From a virus, in IMG/VR virus record IMGVR_UViG_3300031673_016563, positions 1 to 56,051 of that record: a DNA stretch of 56,051 nucleotides; one strand, given 5' to 3'. Every line of letters starts with the position of its first letter. Positions within the stretch are counted from its first letter, which is position 1. Shown piece by piece: positions 1-8,762 of the stretch. The notes beneath the pieces were generated by a model. That model searched no databases. It was not told the origin of the DNA and worked only from the letters and a program-made list of their open reading frames with translations. The translations under genes were made by a program, and so were the position numbers.

Positions 1-543
1 ATGAATAATAGATTAATAAATATAGCTATCAATGGATACCCAAGATCCGGAAAGGATACATTTGTGGATCTTTGCAAAGAGGTTTCGAAATTTAGAGTAG
101 TGTGTAAATATTCCTCAGTTGATCAAGTAAAAAGTGCTGCTCGTTTATTTGGGTGGGATGGCATCAAGGATAAAGATACCAGGGCCTTTTTATCTCTTCT
201 GAAGGATGAGTCGGACAAAGTTTTCGATACATCCTTCAGATATATGATGAATAAAATTGAATGTCACTCCAGATTCATTGATAAATGGAATATTCAGAAT
301 CAATATTTTCTCTTTTTTGCTATAAGAGAGCCTGAGAATATTAAGAGATTTTGTCAGGAGTTTGATAATACACATACTTTGTTCATTCGTCGGGACGGAC
401 TTGAAGAATTTGATAATCATGCGGATAGAAATGTGAATAATTATGCTTATGAATTTGTCATTGATAATAATGGGGGTATAGATGAATTGAGAGTTAAGGC
501 TGAGAAATTTTTGGATAATTTTAAGATAGGGGATGTCCAATGA
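1..543 (+). CDS. Deoxynucleoside monophosphate kinase-like P-loop protein
   Basis: A 180-residue protein with a P-loop at residues 12-20 (GYPRSGKDT) right after the first beta strand, the layout of phage nucleoside monophosphate kinases that phosphorylate dNMPs to dNDPs in the cytoplasm. The GKDT ending (Asp between Lys and Thr) is typical of phage dNMP/adenylate-kinase-like proteins. A strand followed by IREPEN (about 108-113) could be the second nucleotide-binding region. The ATG is the first base of the window, so the ribosome site and any upstream start cannot be seen. With CTP synthase and the pur genes it fits a nucleotide-supply role. Substrate is not deducible. Confidence 0.6.
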   Translation: MNNRLINIAINGYPRSGKDTFVDLCKEVSKFRVVCKYSSVDQVKSAARLFGWDGIKDKDTRAFLSLLKDESDKVFDTSFRYMMNKIECHSRFIDKWNIQNQYFLFFAIREPENIKRFCQEFDNTHTLFIRRDGLEEFDNHADRNVNNYAYEFVIDNNGGIDELRVKAEKFLDNFKIGDVQ

Positions 544-716
544 TGTGTGAAGAAATGAAAAAGGCAATATTAAAAGTCTCTAAAGAATTATCCGATATGG
601 AGTGTGAGGAATTTAGAGAAGAATTTGAGAGGCATATTTCAGGGGATATCTCTCAAATTCTTTTGGAATCGGGATATATTGATGCTAATTTCAGTGAGAA
701 TAATTCTGATATATAA
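540..716 (+). CDS. Small acidic hypothetical protein (58 aa)
   Basis: The ATG at 540 overlaps the TGA of the kinase gene by four bases (ATGA), a typical coupled start; a second ATG follows directly at 543. The product is acidic and probably helical (MKKAILKVSKELS, then runs of Glu). I do not recognise it. It is supported only by the overlap, the clean stop and the continuous packing of the region. Confidence 0.5.
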   Translation: MMCEEMKKAILKVSKELSDMECEEFREEFERHISGDISQILLESGYIDANFSENNSDI

Positions 717-763
717 TAAATATCTTTTAAAAATTCATAGGAAATAATGTCAGGAGTATAAAT

Positions 764-967
764 TTGGAAACTTATCGGGTTATAGAGATTTTAAATAAGG
801 ATAAAAATGTTTTTTGGTATCTTGATGATATTGGACATAAATTAACCACGGGTGAAAAATACAAATTTGCTTTTGAGTCTTATTTGAAAAATAAAAATTA
901 TAATATTGATTATAATAAAGTTAATTGGAAACAGGTGAAAAAAGAAATGGATATACATTTAGATTGA
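764..967 (+). CDS. Hypothetical protein (67 aa, TTG start)
   Basis: The TTG start at 764 lies a few bases after CAGGAG, a good ribosome site; no ATG in this frame gives a better one. The 67-residue product is rich in Lys, Asn and Tyr, with no Cys, membrane segment or motif I recognise. It is followed 10 bases later by the next small gene. Confidence 0.5.
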   Translation: METYRVIEILNKDKNVFWYLDDIGHKLTTGEKYKFAFESYLKNKNYNIDYNKVNWKQVKKEMDIHLD

Positions 968-977
968 TTGGAGTAGT

Positions 978-1193
978 ATGAAAAAATTAAATATAGCTAA
1001 AAAATCGAGTGTAGCTTTTGTTGATAGATGTCTTAAATCGGATATTGTAGATGGGAAAGAGTATTGTATCTACAAGGAGGGGCGTCCTAAGAGTGATCAA
1101 CCTAAGGGGTTCCCTAAACATTTTGAAACTAAGGGTGAGGCTGAGAAATATTTGCAACAGATGGAAATGTTCAAGGATTTAGCTAAAAAATAA
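978..1193 (+). CDS. Small protein with the MKKLNI N-terminal tag
   Basis: A 71-residue protein preceded by GGAG. It begins MKKLNIAKKS, one of at least eight proteins in this window with an M-R/K-K-L-x-I/L start. The rest (KEYCIYKEG, then FETKGEAEKYLQQMEMFK) resembles a short domain common in phages in which a Tyr-rich strand is followed by a helix of the type F-x-T-K-x-x-A-E-K-x-L-x-Q. Function unknown. It sits just before a tail-completion-like gene, so a virion role is possible by analogy with the other tagged proteins, most of which lie among structural genes. Confidence 0.6.
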   Translation: MKKLNIAKKSSVAFVDRCLKSDIVDGKEYCIYKEGRPKSDQPKGFPKHFETKGEAEKYLQQMEMFKDLAKK

Positions 1194-1207
1194 GGAGTAT
1201 ATAAAAA

Positions 1208-1687
1208 ATGATTAATTTTGAAAATGAGGTTTTTGAAAGTATAGAAAAAAAGAAATCTTTTACGGCGGGCAGCAATGTTGCTAAAATGGAGAAGGTTCTA
1301 GAGATTACTCCAGCTAAGTTGAAAAGTCAAATGTATAATATTATATCTAAATATACAGGATTGTATAGCGATGATAGCTGGCAAGCTATCACTAAAATGA
1401 TGGGGGAGCTTACCAAATTACTTCCGAATTTAACCGTTATTGGTTCGGAGTATAAGCATGATGAGAAGGGTCAGCCCAATCGTAAGATATGGAATTATGC
1501 CGGAGTAGTCAAGGATAAGAAAGGTAAATATCAAATTGTTGTGGTGGATACAACGGCTCATGGTGCAGGGTCAATTAAAGACCCTTTGGATAAGTATGAT
1601 ATTACTTGTTTAGTGAACATATTAAGCCCTAATTCAATTAAAGATTTGGATCTTCGGGATTACATTGATTCTTTAAACCTGAAGTAA
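1208..1687 (+). CDS. Hypothetical protein (159 aa)
   Basis: Starts after AAGGAG at 1191-1196. The protein has a helical N-terminal half and a more strand-rich C-terminal half (WNYAGVVKDKKGKYQIVVVDTTA) and ends nine bases before the next gene. It has no Cys pairs, membrane segment or P-loop. It lies in a run of small genes leading to a tail-completion-like protein, so a virion accessory role is possible, but I do not recognise the family. Confidence 0.55.
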   Translation: MINFENEVFESIEKKKSFTAGSNVAKMEKVLEITPAKLKSQMYNIISKYTGLYSDDSWQAITKMMGELTKLLPNLTVIGSEYKHDEKGQPNRKIWNYAGVVKDKKGKYQIVVVDTTAHGAGSIKDPLDKYDITCLVNILSPNSIKDLDLRDYIDSLNLK

Positions 1688-1696
1688 GGAAGTTTA

Positions 1697-2245
1697 ATGG
1701 AATTATCCCCAAGACCCAAAGCCCATATAGTCATTCTTAACTTTTACAAATGGTCCCTATTACAGCGGTCTCCAAAAATAGATCGGATGCTCAATAATGT
1801 GTTTGATTGGGAATTGGAGGTAATATTCAAAGAGTTTACAATTTATATAATGAATTTGTATAAATCTTTGATTTTACACGCTATAAGAGAGCAGAAGTTT
1901 CCTAAGAAATATAAGCCTTTAAGTCCTAACTATGTCAAATATAAGAAAGATAATAGGATGAAGCAGGGTTTTTGGCAGGCCACGGGGTTTAGCCAGGTCA
2001 ATTTGGATTTTTGGAGGTTGAGAAAGGGGTACTACGCTATAGGATTTAAGAGAAATTTAGTACATCCTGCGAGCGGGGAGAAGGTGTGGAAGATTCATAA
2101 TTACGTAGAAAAAGGTACAAGTAAAATGCCTCCGAGACCATTGTACGGGCCTATAGCAAAGTCAATTCAGAAGAACATATATTCGGTACATTTTAAGAGA
2201 TTTGTGAAAGATCGTCGCCCGGAGTTATTAAAGTTTTTAGATTAG
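1697..2245 (+). CDS. Tail-completion / virion-morphogenesis-like protein
   Basis: A 182-residue basic protein. Its C-terminal part contains YVEKGTSKMPPRPLYGP (about residues 136-152) followed by a helix, which resembles the conserved patch of HK97 gp10-like and phage virion-morphogenesis proteins (Glu-x-Gly-Thr, then Met-Pro-x-Arg-Pro). Those proteins join the tail tube to the head or terminate the tail. The N-terminal half is helical and hydrophobic without a clear membrane span. This is a motif-level resemblance only, and the gene is far from the main head block of this window. Confidence 0.4.
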   Translation: MELSPRPKAHIVILNFYKWSLLQRSPKIDRMLNNVFDWELEVIFKEFTIYIMNLYKSLILHAIREQKFPKKYKPLSPNYVKYKKDNRMKQGFWQATGFSQVNLDFWRLRKGYYAIGFKRNLVHPASGEKVWKIHNYVEKGTSKMPPRPLYGPIAKSIQKNIYSVHFKRFVKDRRPELLKFLD

Positions 2246-2291
2246 ATATAGCCGATAACTCCGTACAAATTTAAGAAAGTGAGTTTAAGAA

Positions 2292-3821
2292 ATGAAAATT
2301 ATATTTGTTGCTTCAGATTTCAGCGGCCTTGGCAAAGGTACCTTTGCAGCCTCTCTGGGGAGAGTGCTATTATCTTTTGGAGTAAGCACTAAAATCATGA
2401 AAAATGATCTATATTTCAATTATGATGCGGGCACAATAAATCCGGGGGAGCATGGGGAGGTTTATGTTCTCAAGGATGGTACGGAAGTTGATCAAGATTT
2501 TGGAATTTACGAGAGGTTCTTAAATCTTGAACATACCAGCACAGATTATATGACCTCAGGTAGATTATTTCATGAGATTTATTTGAGGGAGAGAGCTGGA
2601 GAATATTTAGGTCAAACGGTATCTATTGAGCATATCATTCAGGAATTAAAGCAAAAAATAATTAATTTTGCGGAAACTTGCCAGGTGGGTATTGTTGAGT
2701 TAGGGGCTACCGTGGGGGATATTAAAGGAGTCTATATAATAGAGGCTTGTAGACAGTTGATTAATGAATTAGGCCCTGAGAATACGTCATTTGTTCTTCT
2801 ATCTTATATACCCTATCTGAATAATGTGGGTGAATTGAAGACCATGGGTTGTCAGAGAAGTGTAGGGGTACTGCGGAGTAAAGGTATTAAGCCCGATATC
2901 ATTATCGCTAGGAGTTCAGAGTGCGATGAATTACCGGATTACCAAATGGATAAAATCCAACTTTATTGTGAGATACCTAAGGAAGCTGTATATTGTTTTC
3001 CGGATCTTCCTGATTATTACCAGATTCCGAAAAGGATTCGATCAACCTCATTACACACTTATATTTCTAATAAAATGGGTATTCCTCTGAAGGAGGATAA
3101 ATTAGATGATTGGTATGAAAATAATTTTAGTCCAGCGTTACCTTTTAGAGTGGCTTTATTAGGAAAATATGCTCATCAAGATGCTTATATCTCAATTGTG
3201 AATCAACTCAAAATGTTTGGCGTTACCTCAGTTGATTTTATTTCAGGGCCGGATGAATCATTAAAGGATTATGATGGGAGTATAGTTCCAGGGGGTTGGG
3301 GATATCGAGGTATTGAGGATATTATATCAGGTATAACAATTTGTAGAGAGAATCATATTCCATGTTTAGGTATCTGTTTAGGTCTTCAATTGATGATAAT
3401 TGAATATGCTAGGAACGTTCTTGGTATGAAAAATGCAAATAGTTTAGAATTTGATGAGTTCACGGAGTGGCCGGTGGTTACCTTACAGGAGGATCAAAAG
3501 AAAGAATCAGGTTTAGGGGGCACAGCGAGGTTAGGGGATTGGGTTACGAATTTAGATCTTAAGAGTAGGTTAAGAAAAATATACGGTCATTGGAGTATCA
3601 CACAACGTCATAGGCATAGATACGAGATTTCACCACATTATAGTTATGGAGATTTCAAAATTGTGGGGGCGGACTCTAAAACAAAATTGATAGAGGCCAT
3701 GGAATTGGATACTCATTTATTTTATATAGGAGTGCAGTACCATCCTGAGTTCTTTATCTCAAGAAATCCGATATTCGAAGGTTTTGTAGAAGCGATGAAA
3801 GTTAATTCAATCAAAAATTAA
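2292..3821 (+). CDS. pyrG: CTP synthase
   Basis: Converts UTP to CTP using ATP and glutamine. The 509-residue protein is complete: synthetase domain with the P-loop at residues 12-17 (GLGKGT), the HGEVYVLKDGTEVDQDFG segment with its metal-binding Asp, and VELGATVGDI, then a class I glutamine amidotransferase domain with GICLG (Cys362 nucleophile) and QYHPEF (His484, Glu486). Bacterial enzymes are about 535-545 residues; this one is shortened in loops rather than truncated. The usual GGTVGDIES reads GATVGDIKG. All catalytic residues I can identify are kept, so it is probably active. A phage copy would relieve CTP limitation during replication. Confidence 0.95.
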   Translation: MKIIFVASDFSGLGKGTFAASLGRVLLSFGVSTKIMKNDLYFNYDAGTINPGEHGEVYVLKDGTEVDQDFGIYERFLNLEHTSTDYMTSGRLFHEIYLRERAGEYLGQTVSIEHIIQELKQKIINFAETCQVGIVELGATVGDIKGVYIIEACRQLINELGPENTSFVLLSYIPYLNNVGELKTMGCQRSVGVLRSKGIKPDIIIARSSECDELPDYQMDKIQLYCEIPKEAVYCFPDLPDYYQIPKRIRSTSLHTYISNKMGIPLKEDKLDDWYENNFSPALPFRVALLGKYAHQDAYISIVNQLKMFGVTSVDFISGPDESLKDYDGSIVPGGWGYRGIEDIISGITICRENHIPCLGICLGLQLMIIEYARNVLGMKNANSLEFDEFTEWPVVTLQEDQKKESGLGGTARLGDWVTNLDLKSRLRKIYGHWSITQRHRHRYEISPHYSYGDFKIVGADSKTKLIEAMELDTHLFYIGVQYHPEFFISRNPIFEGFVEAMKVNSIKN

Positions 3822-3840
3822 GTTAAAAGGAGTTCAAATT

Positions 3841-5475
3841 ATGAACAGTCAAGAAATTCTAAGTGCAATTCACAGTGCAACAATTCAAGAAAAGTTTGGT
3901 AAGGGTAATATTCGGGGGGATAGAAAATATGAATTGCATTATACAAAAGGAAGAAAGTTTGATAAGCCTGTATTGATTCGGGGTACAAAAAAACAGTTTC
4001 TACCTAATAAGGAGATTGTGAGTTTTGATGCTGAAAATTATTGTTCAATTAATGAACTGGTAGCGATGTGTTCAAAGGTAGATAATAGTCTTCAATTGGA
4101 TACTATTCCCAATATTGCGGAAATAACTTTAGAATTTATTAACGAGGGTTATTTGGTATTAAAACATGATAGCTCTGAGGGGGTTAAATATTATGCTATA
4201 TCTACTCCTTCGGAAGAAAATGATGGAAATAGTCCTGCATTTCACAAATGGTCCGATTTGTTGAAAGTTCCATATGCTTATTCGAAGAAAAATCCTTCTC
4301 ATTTGAATGAAGCCAACTTTGAGTACTGGAAGACCAATCTTACAACGGTTCAAAATAAGGAAACCCCCATTGATATCATCTATATGAAGGAAGAAATCAA
4401 CATTGATTGCGGGGAAGAGAATTATAATGCTTTTTTGGTAGTAAATATTCTGCCTGCTAAGGTGACAAAGATTAGTGAGGATAGCTTTGAGGTTGAAGAT
4501 AGCTTAATAGATACCAGAGTTCCTTTGTTATCAAATATCTTAAGTAACTTGTCAAATATTATAATGCAGATAGGCCCACAATATTCGGATATGGAAGTTT
4601 CAGTTCAACAATATTCCTTAGGGTACACTGGATTAAATGAGGGAAGACATTATGTTAAATTAATCCTAGAGGGGTCAAGTCTGGAGACTCGTATTCCTGG
4701 ATATGGAGTATTAAAGCCTTGTGTTAATATCGATGCTGATTTTATTGGAAGACATTCTGATTTTGAATTCGTGAATATTTCCTTAGGTTTTATTAGAGAA
4801 GATTGTGGTATTTCCTTCATGATCCCTTTTGATGAGGATCTAAAAGATAAATTCCTTGAGGAATACATAGATCATATTAGCACTCTTAGGGAAATATTTA
4901 AATGTGATTCTCGATATACTACTTTGAAAGAGGAATGTGGATTCACTTTTAATAACGCATTCTATAATAGCAGTGTGAATTTAACCTTTGAGGCGGCTAA
5001 CGCAATGAGTCCTGAGCTAGGTATATTCCAAGATTATCTTAAATTCTTCATAAATTATAAAGATAGTTTTAAACAAGGTATATCCGATTTTTTAGATGAT
5101 TTCGAGGGGATAACTTTGAATTTAGATAGCACAGAATTCAACCCTCTAGTATGGTCGGATGAGTATAGAAAAATATTTGTGGCCTCTATGTATAATATTT
5201 CCAATTATATGAAGTTGCCTAATGATATTATAAAATTCCTTCTTGTGGAGTATATTTCCGGACAGATGTCTAAATCAAAGATCCTTGTAGCTCCTATGGA
5301 TATCCTAGAATTTGTTACGTTATTAGGGCAATCATGCAATACTAAGAAACTTCTATATGTAGAGAGAAATATTATCAAATTCGTTGATAAACTTATGGAG
5401 GTATGCAATAAGAATAAGAGTGATTTCATAATATATGATTCCCATTCAAAATATGTGGATTCAGATTTATTATGA
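3841..5475 (+). CDS. Large hypothetical protein (544 aa)
   Basis: Preceded by AAAAGGAG at 3826-3833 and followed by a strong terminator, so it is the last gene of this transcription unit. The protein is soluble, mildly acidic, mixed alpha/beta, with no signal peptide, membrane segment, P-loop or Cys cluster. The first 45 residues are basic (GNIRGDRKYELHYTKGRK); the middle has regular strands and the C-terminal 150 residues look helical. I do not recognise the family. Size and position would suit a structural or replication accessory role, which is a guess. Confidence 0.6.
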   Translation: MNSQEILSAIHSATIQEKFGKGNIRGDRKYELHYTKGRKFDKPVLIRGTKKQFLPNKEIVSFDAENYCSINELVAMCSKVDNSLQLDTIPNIAEITLEFINEGYLVLKHDSSEGVKYYAISTPSEENDGNSPAFHKWSDLLKVPYAYSKKNPSHLNEANFEYWKTNLTTVQNKETPIDIIYMKEEINIDCGEENYNAFLVVNILPAKVTKISEDSFEVEDSLIDTRVPLLSNILSNLSNIIMQIGPQYSDMEVSVQQYSLGYTGLNEGRHYVKLILEGSSLETRIPGYGVLKPCVNIDADFIGRHSDFEFVNISLGFIREDCGISFMIPFDEDLKDKFLEEYIDHISTLREIFKCDSRYTTLKEECGFTFNNAFYNSSVNLTFEAANAMSPELGIFQDYLKFFINYKDSFKQGISDFLDDFEGITLNLDSTEFNPLVWSDEYRKIFVASMYNISNYMKLPNDIIKFLLVEYISGQMSKSKILVAPMDILEFVTLLGQSCNTKKLLYVERNIIKFVDKLMEVCNKNKSDFIIYDSHSKYVDSDLL

Positions 5476-5520
5476 TTTTATTGTAGCTTAAATTATTCTT
5501 ATTTCATAAATAGATTATAA

Positions 5521-5559
5521 ATCGGATACTATGTTAACATAGTATCCGATTTTTGTTTT
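5521..5559 (+). terminator. Rho-independent terminator after the pyrG operon
   Basis: A perfect 30-bp palindrome at 5521-5550 (arms ATCGGATACTATGTT and its complement) is followed at once by TTTTGTTTT. It lies 45 bases after the stop of the 544-residue gene and before the promoter region of the tail-fibre gene, so it separates two transcription units. Confidence 0.85.
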
Positions 5560-5576
5560 AAGGATACAAATAATCT

Positions 5577-5633
5577 TATCCGGAATAGGCCGGATACCCT
5601 TGGGAATAATTCTCAAGAGAATGGCTCTATAAT
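5577..5633 (+). promoter_or_regulatory. Small hairpin and possible -10 box before the tail-fibre gene
   Basis: The interval between the terminator and the gene at 5674 holds a 7-bp-stem hairpin at 5577-5596 (TATCCGG, six-base loop, CCGGATA) and a TATAAT at 5628-5633, about 40 bases before the start codon. No good -35 hexamer is seen at 16-18 bases, so the promoter call is weak. The ribosome site for the next gene is TAGGAGATAGGAG. Confidence 0.3.
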
Positions 5634-5673
5634 AGGGTCAAACATAAATTATTAATTTATAGGAGATAGGAGA

Positions 5674-7146
5674 ATGGCTAAACACGATAGTGCAACGAAG
5701 TTCAAAGCTACAACTATTACAGCTTCAACGGGTTTTGTAGGAGACCTCACAGGTGATGTGACCGGAGATCTTACAGGGGATGTTGTTGGTAATGTTGTGG
5801 GTAATTTAACAGGGAATATTGTTACAATATCTCAAGTTTTTGATGTTACTCCTGTGGCGGATGTCGCAGGCTCTTTAAATGATACATATTTTGAGTTTAG
5901 TACTCCGGATGTTGATTATTATGTATGGTTTAATGTAAATTCTGCTGGATCAGATCCTACATTAGCAAGTAAAACTGCTGTTCCAGTGGCTATTGCAACA
6001 GCGGCAACAGCGGCTACGATTGCTACTGCTATTCAAGTGGCTGTTGATGCTTTAACTGATGTTACGGCAACTGTAGCTACTACTGTTGTAACAATTACAA
6101 ATGATGTTGGTGGTGCTACTACTGCTCCTGCGGATACCGGATCAACAGGGTTTACGCTTACGGTTACAACGGCTGGTGTTGGTGGAACTTTATATGGGGA
6201 TATAATTGGCGATGTAACGGGTAACGTTACGGGTGATCTTACAGGCGATGTAACGGGTGATCTTACAGGTGCTGTTACCGGGAATGTCACAGGGGATGTC
6301 ACAGGTGCTGTTACCGGGAATGTAACGGGTGATCTCACTGGCGATGTAACGGGTAACGTTACGGGTGATGTTACGGGTAACGTAACGGGTGATCTCACTG
6401 GTGCTGTTACAGGGAATGTAACGGGGGATCTTACGGGTGATGTAACTGGTAACGTAACGGGTGATCTCACTGGTGCTGTTACCGGGAATGTAACGGGTGA
6501 TGTTACGGGTAACGTAACGGGTGATCTCACTGGTGCTGTTACAGGGAATGTAACGGGGAATGTGATTGGAAATTTAACCCCTACAGCGGAGATTTTTACT
6601 GTGACTCCTGTTGCGGATGTTTCGGGTTCTTTGAATGATACGTATTTTACATTTAGTTCAAGACGTATTGCTTACTACGTATGGTATAACGTAAATTCTG
6701 CGGGATCGGACCCCACCATAGCGGGAAAAGTCGCTGTTCCTGTTGCTCTTGCTACCGATGCGACTGCTGCGACTGTTGCGACTGCTACTCAGGCAGCTAT
6801 TGATGCTTTGTCTGATGTAGGAGCTACGGATGATACGGGTTCTCTTACAGTTACCCTGACAGAGGGTGGTGCCACTACTGCTCCTGTTGACACAGGAGCA
6901 ACTGGTTTCGCTTTCTCTGTGACTACTGCGGGAGTTGGCGGGTCTGCTAGTGTTGGTACTGATGTAGCGGGGGTTGTAACCGCTCCTAGTTATACGGTTT
7001 CCGAATTAGCAGGAATTCCAGCTACTACTAACACTCGTAAAATAGTTTGGTGCTCCGATGGTGATGCTGGAAGTGCTTGTCTTGCGATATCCAACGGAAC
7101 GAATTGGCTACGAGTTGCTTTAGGTGCGGCTGTTGCTACTTCATAG
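5674..7146 (+). CDS. Tail-fibre-like protein with x-V/L-T-G tetrapeptide repeats
   Basis: A 490-residue protein. After an N-terminal cap (MAKHDSATKFKA) come tetrapeptide repeats of the GDVTG/GNVTG/GDLTG type (about residues 25-50 and again about 170-300), flanked by two copies of a Val/Ala-rich domain starting TPVADV-A/S-GSLNDTYF. The C-terminal domain has CSDGDAGSACLAISNG-x-NW, a motif typical of phage fibre or appendage ends. Such x-V-T-G repeats form elongated fibrous stretches in phage tail fibres. The repeats are nearly identical at the DNA level and could change length by recombination. Cap and C-terminal domain recur in the next gene. Receptor binding is inferred, not shown. Confidence 0.65.
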   Translation: MAKHDSATKFKATTITASTGFVGDLTGDVTGDLTGDVVGNVVGNLTGNIVTISQVFDVTPVADVAGSLNDTYFEFSTPDVDYYVWFNVNSAGSDPTLASKTAVPVAIATAATAATIATAIQVAVDALTDVTATVATTVVTITNDVGGATTAPADTGSTGFTLTVTTAGVGGTLYGDIIGDVTGNVTGDLTGDVTGDLTGAVTGNVTGDVTGAVTGNVTGDLTGDVTGNVTGDVTGNVTGDLTGAVTGNVTGDLTGDVTGNVTGDLTGAVTGNVTGDVTGNVTGDLTGAVTGNVTGNVIGNLTPTAEIFTVTPVADVSGSLNDTYFTFSSRRIAYYVWYNVNSAGSDPTIAGKVAVPVALATDATAATVATATQAAIDALSDVGATDDTGSLTVTLTEGGATTAPVDTGATGFAFSVTTAGVGGSASVGTDVAGVVTAPSYTVSELAGIPATTNTRKIVWCSDGDAGSACLAISNGTNWLRVALGAAVATS

Positions 7147-7168
7147 TAATTAGTTTAGATTTTGGTTG

Positions 7169-7197
7169 AAGGAGAGTGTATAATATGCACTCTCCTT
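7169..7197 (+). terminator. Hairpin after the tail-fibre gene
   Basis: A 10-bp perfect stem (AAGGAGAGTG / CACTCTCCTT) with a nine-base loop follows the fibre gene by 22 bases. No T-run follows (ATAAATAAAG), so it may be a weak terminator, an RNA 3' end protector or a processing site. The loop itself contains TATAATAT. Confidence 0.4.
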
Positions 7198-7223
7198 ATA
7201 AATAAAGATATGAGGTATGGTAT

Positions 7224-7496
7224 ATGGTTAAGCATACGAGTGCGGGGAATTTGAAATGTAAAGTAATGAGGGTGACTACAGCGTATATAGGTAAGATATT
7301 CGGAAATTTAGTTGGATCTATTGTATTACCGGAATATACGGCACAGGAATTGCATAATATGATATCGGAAGATAATCTAGGTAAGATTGTAATATGCTCA
7401 GATGGGAATCATGGAACTAGTTGTTTAGCTAGGTTTAACGGGGTAAGTTGGAAAATAATTGCTATAGAGGATGATATAATCTCTTCTATAGATTGA
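7224..7496 (+). CDS. Miniature paralogue of the fibre protein (cap and tip only)
   Basis: This 90-residue protein aligns with both ends of the preceding 490-residue protein: MVKHTSAGNLK-C-K against MAKHDSATKFKA at the N-terminus, and LPEYTAQEL then CSDGNHGTSCLARFNG-V-SW against the same C-terminal pattern. The whole repeat shaft and both Val/Ala-rich domains are missing. It could be an internal-deletion duplicate that still assembles with the fibre, or a chaperone or decoy. It starts after GAGG at 7212-7215. Confidence 0.6.
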   Translation: MVKHTSAGNLKCKVMRVTTAYIGKIFGNLVGSIVLPEYTAQELHNMISEDNLGKIVICSDGNHGTSCLARFNGVSWKIIAIEDDIISSID

Positions 7497-7508
7497 GGTA
7501 TAAAAATA

Positions 7509-8090
7509 ATGCCGAATAAGTATGAAATGATTGATAAAACCATAAGTAATTTGTATAAGATCGCGGATAAATCTTATACAAATTACTCAGACTTGTTGGA
7601 GGAGTTTAATATATTGGATTTGAATGATATTCAAAAATTATCTCCTGCAAATATTGAACAATTGTTCAAAAAAACTAACAATATATTAAAAGGTAAAGCG
7701 AGCATGGGTAAGAAAACATATGGCGGTAAGGAATTTGATGTAGAATTAGAGAAATTATTATTTAGACAGGCTGTCAAGTTAGCGGCGGAGGAAGAACCCC
7801 CTAAAGAAGAACCCCCTAAAGAAGAACCCCCTAAAGAAGAAGCTCCTAAGGAAGAAGCTCCTAAGGAAGAGGAAACTGAGCAGGTAGAGGGAAAGAAGAT
7901 TGAGGATATTGTGAAAGATCAACAGATTGCATTAATGGATAAATTTAATGCGGTTAAATCCTTTAAGCCAGGTAGATCTGAAGCTATTAACTTCAGAAAT
8001 GCTATCAGTGAATTGATCAAAGTGTCCGAAGATACCGTTAAGATCATCAATGATTATTATGCTAAAGAACTTGGCGGCACTGAGGAGTAA
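7509..8090 (+). CDS. Hypothetical protein with a Pro-Lys-Glu repeat linker
   Basis: A 193-residue protein with a helical N-terminal domain, a linker at about residues 96-120 made of P-P-K-E-E and A-P-K-E-E units, and a helical C-terminal domain. The linker is encoded by nearly identical 15-bp direct repeats. Such charged Pro/Glu linkers are common in phage structural and scaffold proteins. The ribosome site is weak (TGAGG in the previous stop). Function unknown. Confidence 0.5.
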   Translation: MPNKYEMIDKTISNLYKIADKSYTNYSDLLEEFNILDLNDIQKLSPANIEQLFKKTNNILKGKASMGKKTYGGKEFDVELEKLLFRQAVKLAAEEEPPKEEPPKEEPPKEEAPKEEAPKEEETEQVEGKKIEDIVKDQQIALMDKFNAVKSFKPGRSEAINFRNAISELIKVSEDTVKIINDYYAKELGGTEE

Positions 8091-8119
8091 TTATAAACTT
8101 AATACCTTATGGAGTAGTC

Positions 8120-8752
8120 ATGAATCAATTAAAGTCAATAGAAGAAAAAGCAAGTTATTTGTATGAGGCTAATAGAGCGTATAGGGAGGGTAATCCTATA
8201 ATATCGGATGATGTGTATGATTACCTTGAGCGAGAGGTAAGAGAATTAGATCCTGATAATGAAGTTCTAAGTAAGATTCGAGATCATGATTTTGGGGTAA
8301 CGAAGAAATTAACTATCGCTATGGGTAGCCAGGATAAAGCTCGTAATTTAGAGGAGATGGGTAGATTTTATAATAGGATTGATAGTAATGATCTTATATG
8401 TGCTTCTGAGAAACTGGATGGAATGAGTTTTGAGTTAACCTATAAGCATGGAAATTTTGTTAGTGCTATTTCCAGGGGGGATGGAGAATATGGTGTCGAT
8501 TATACCTCCATCATGATCGGCGCAAAGGATATCCCCCCTAAGATATCTTATGGGGGAACACTTATTGTTCGAGGGGAGGTTTTAATACTTAAAAGTGATT
8601 TACCTTCATTAAATAAGGAGCTTGAAGCTGAGGGTAGAGATACCTATATTAATACTAGAAATGGTGTATCGGGGATTGTTAAGACTTTAAAGAATGTAAA
8701 ATATTCTAAATATATTACATTCAGAGCATTTAACGTAATAAAAATAGATTAG
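8120..8752 (+). CDS. ligA: NAD-dependent DNA ligase, fragment 1 of 3 (NMN site and adenylation core)
   Basis: This 210-residue chain is the N-terminal third of LigA, which joins DNA nicks using NAD+. It has a short domain Ia (ISDDVYDYLEREVRELDP), the adenylation motif EKLDG with the nucleophile Lys98, SRGDGEYG (119-125) and RGEV (151-154), then TRNGVSG in place of the usual P-R-N-A-A-A-G. It stops after FRAFNVI, in the middle of the nucleotidyltransferase domain. The missing motifs IV and V begin the gene at 10515. There is no intein sequence at the break. The fragments carry complementary motifs with no overlap, so the enzyme is probably assembled from separate chains. GGAG precedes the ATG. 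Confidence 0.88.
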   Translation: MNQLKSIEEKASYLYEANRAYREGNPIISDDVYDYLEREVRELDPDNEVLSKIRDHDFGVTKKLTIAMGSQDKARNLEEMGRFYNRIDSNDLICASEKLDGMSFELTYKHGNFVSAISRGDGEYGVDYTSIMIGAKDIPPKISYGGTLIVRGEVLILKSDLPSLNKELEAEGRDTYINTRNGVSGIVKTLKNVKYSKYITFRAFNVIKID

Positions 8753-8762
8753 GAGTGAAATA

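Noticed and set aside
701-722. An eighth copy of the promoter element (TATATAATAAA)
   Set aside because: The TCGAA and TGTAAAA halves are absent; it is only an AT-rich match at a gene end.
6033-6530. Long minus-strand frame opposite the x-V-T-G repeat region
   Set aside because: It consists only of the antisense of the coding repeats (a Val/Pro-rich pattern) with no ribosome site or start context; a shadow of the fibre gene.
5674-7146. A diversity-generating retroelement target in the fibre gene
   Set aside because: No reverse transcriptase, template repeat or A-rich variable region was found; the repeats are uniform.
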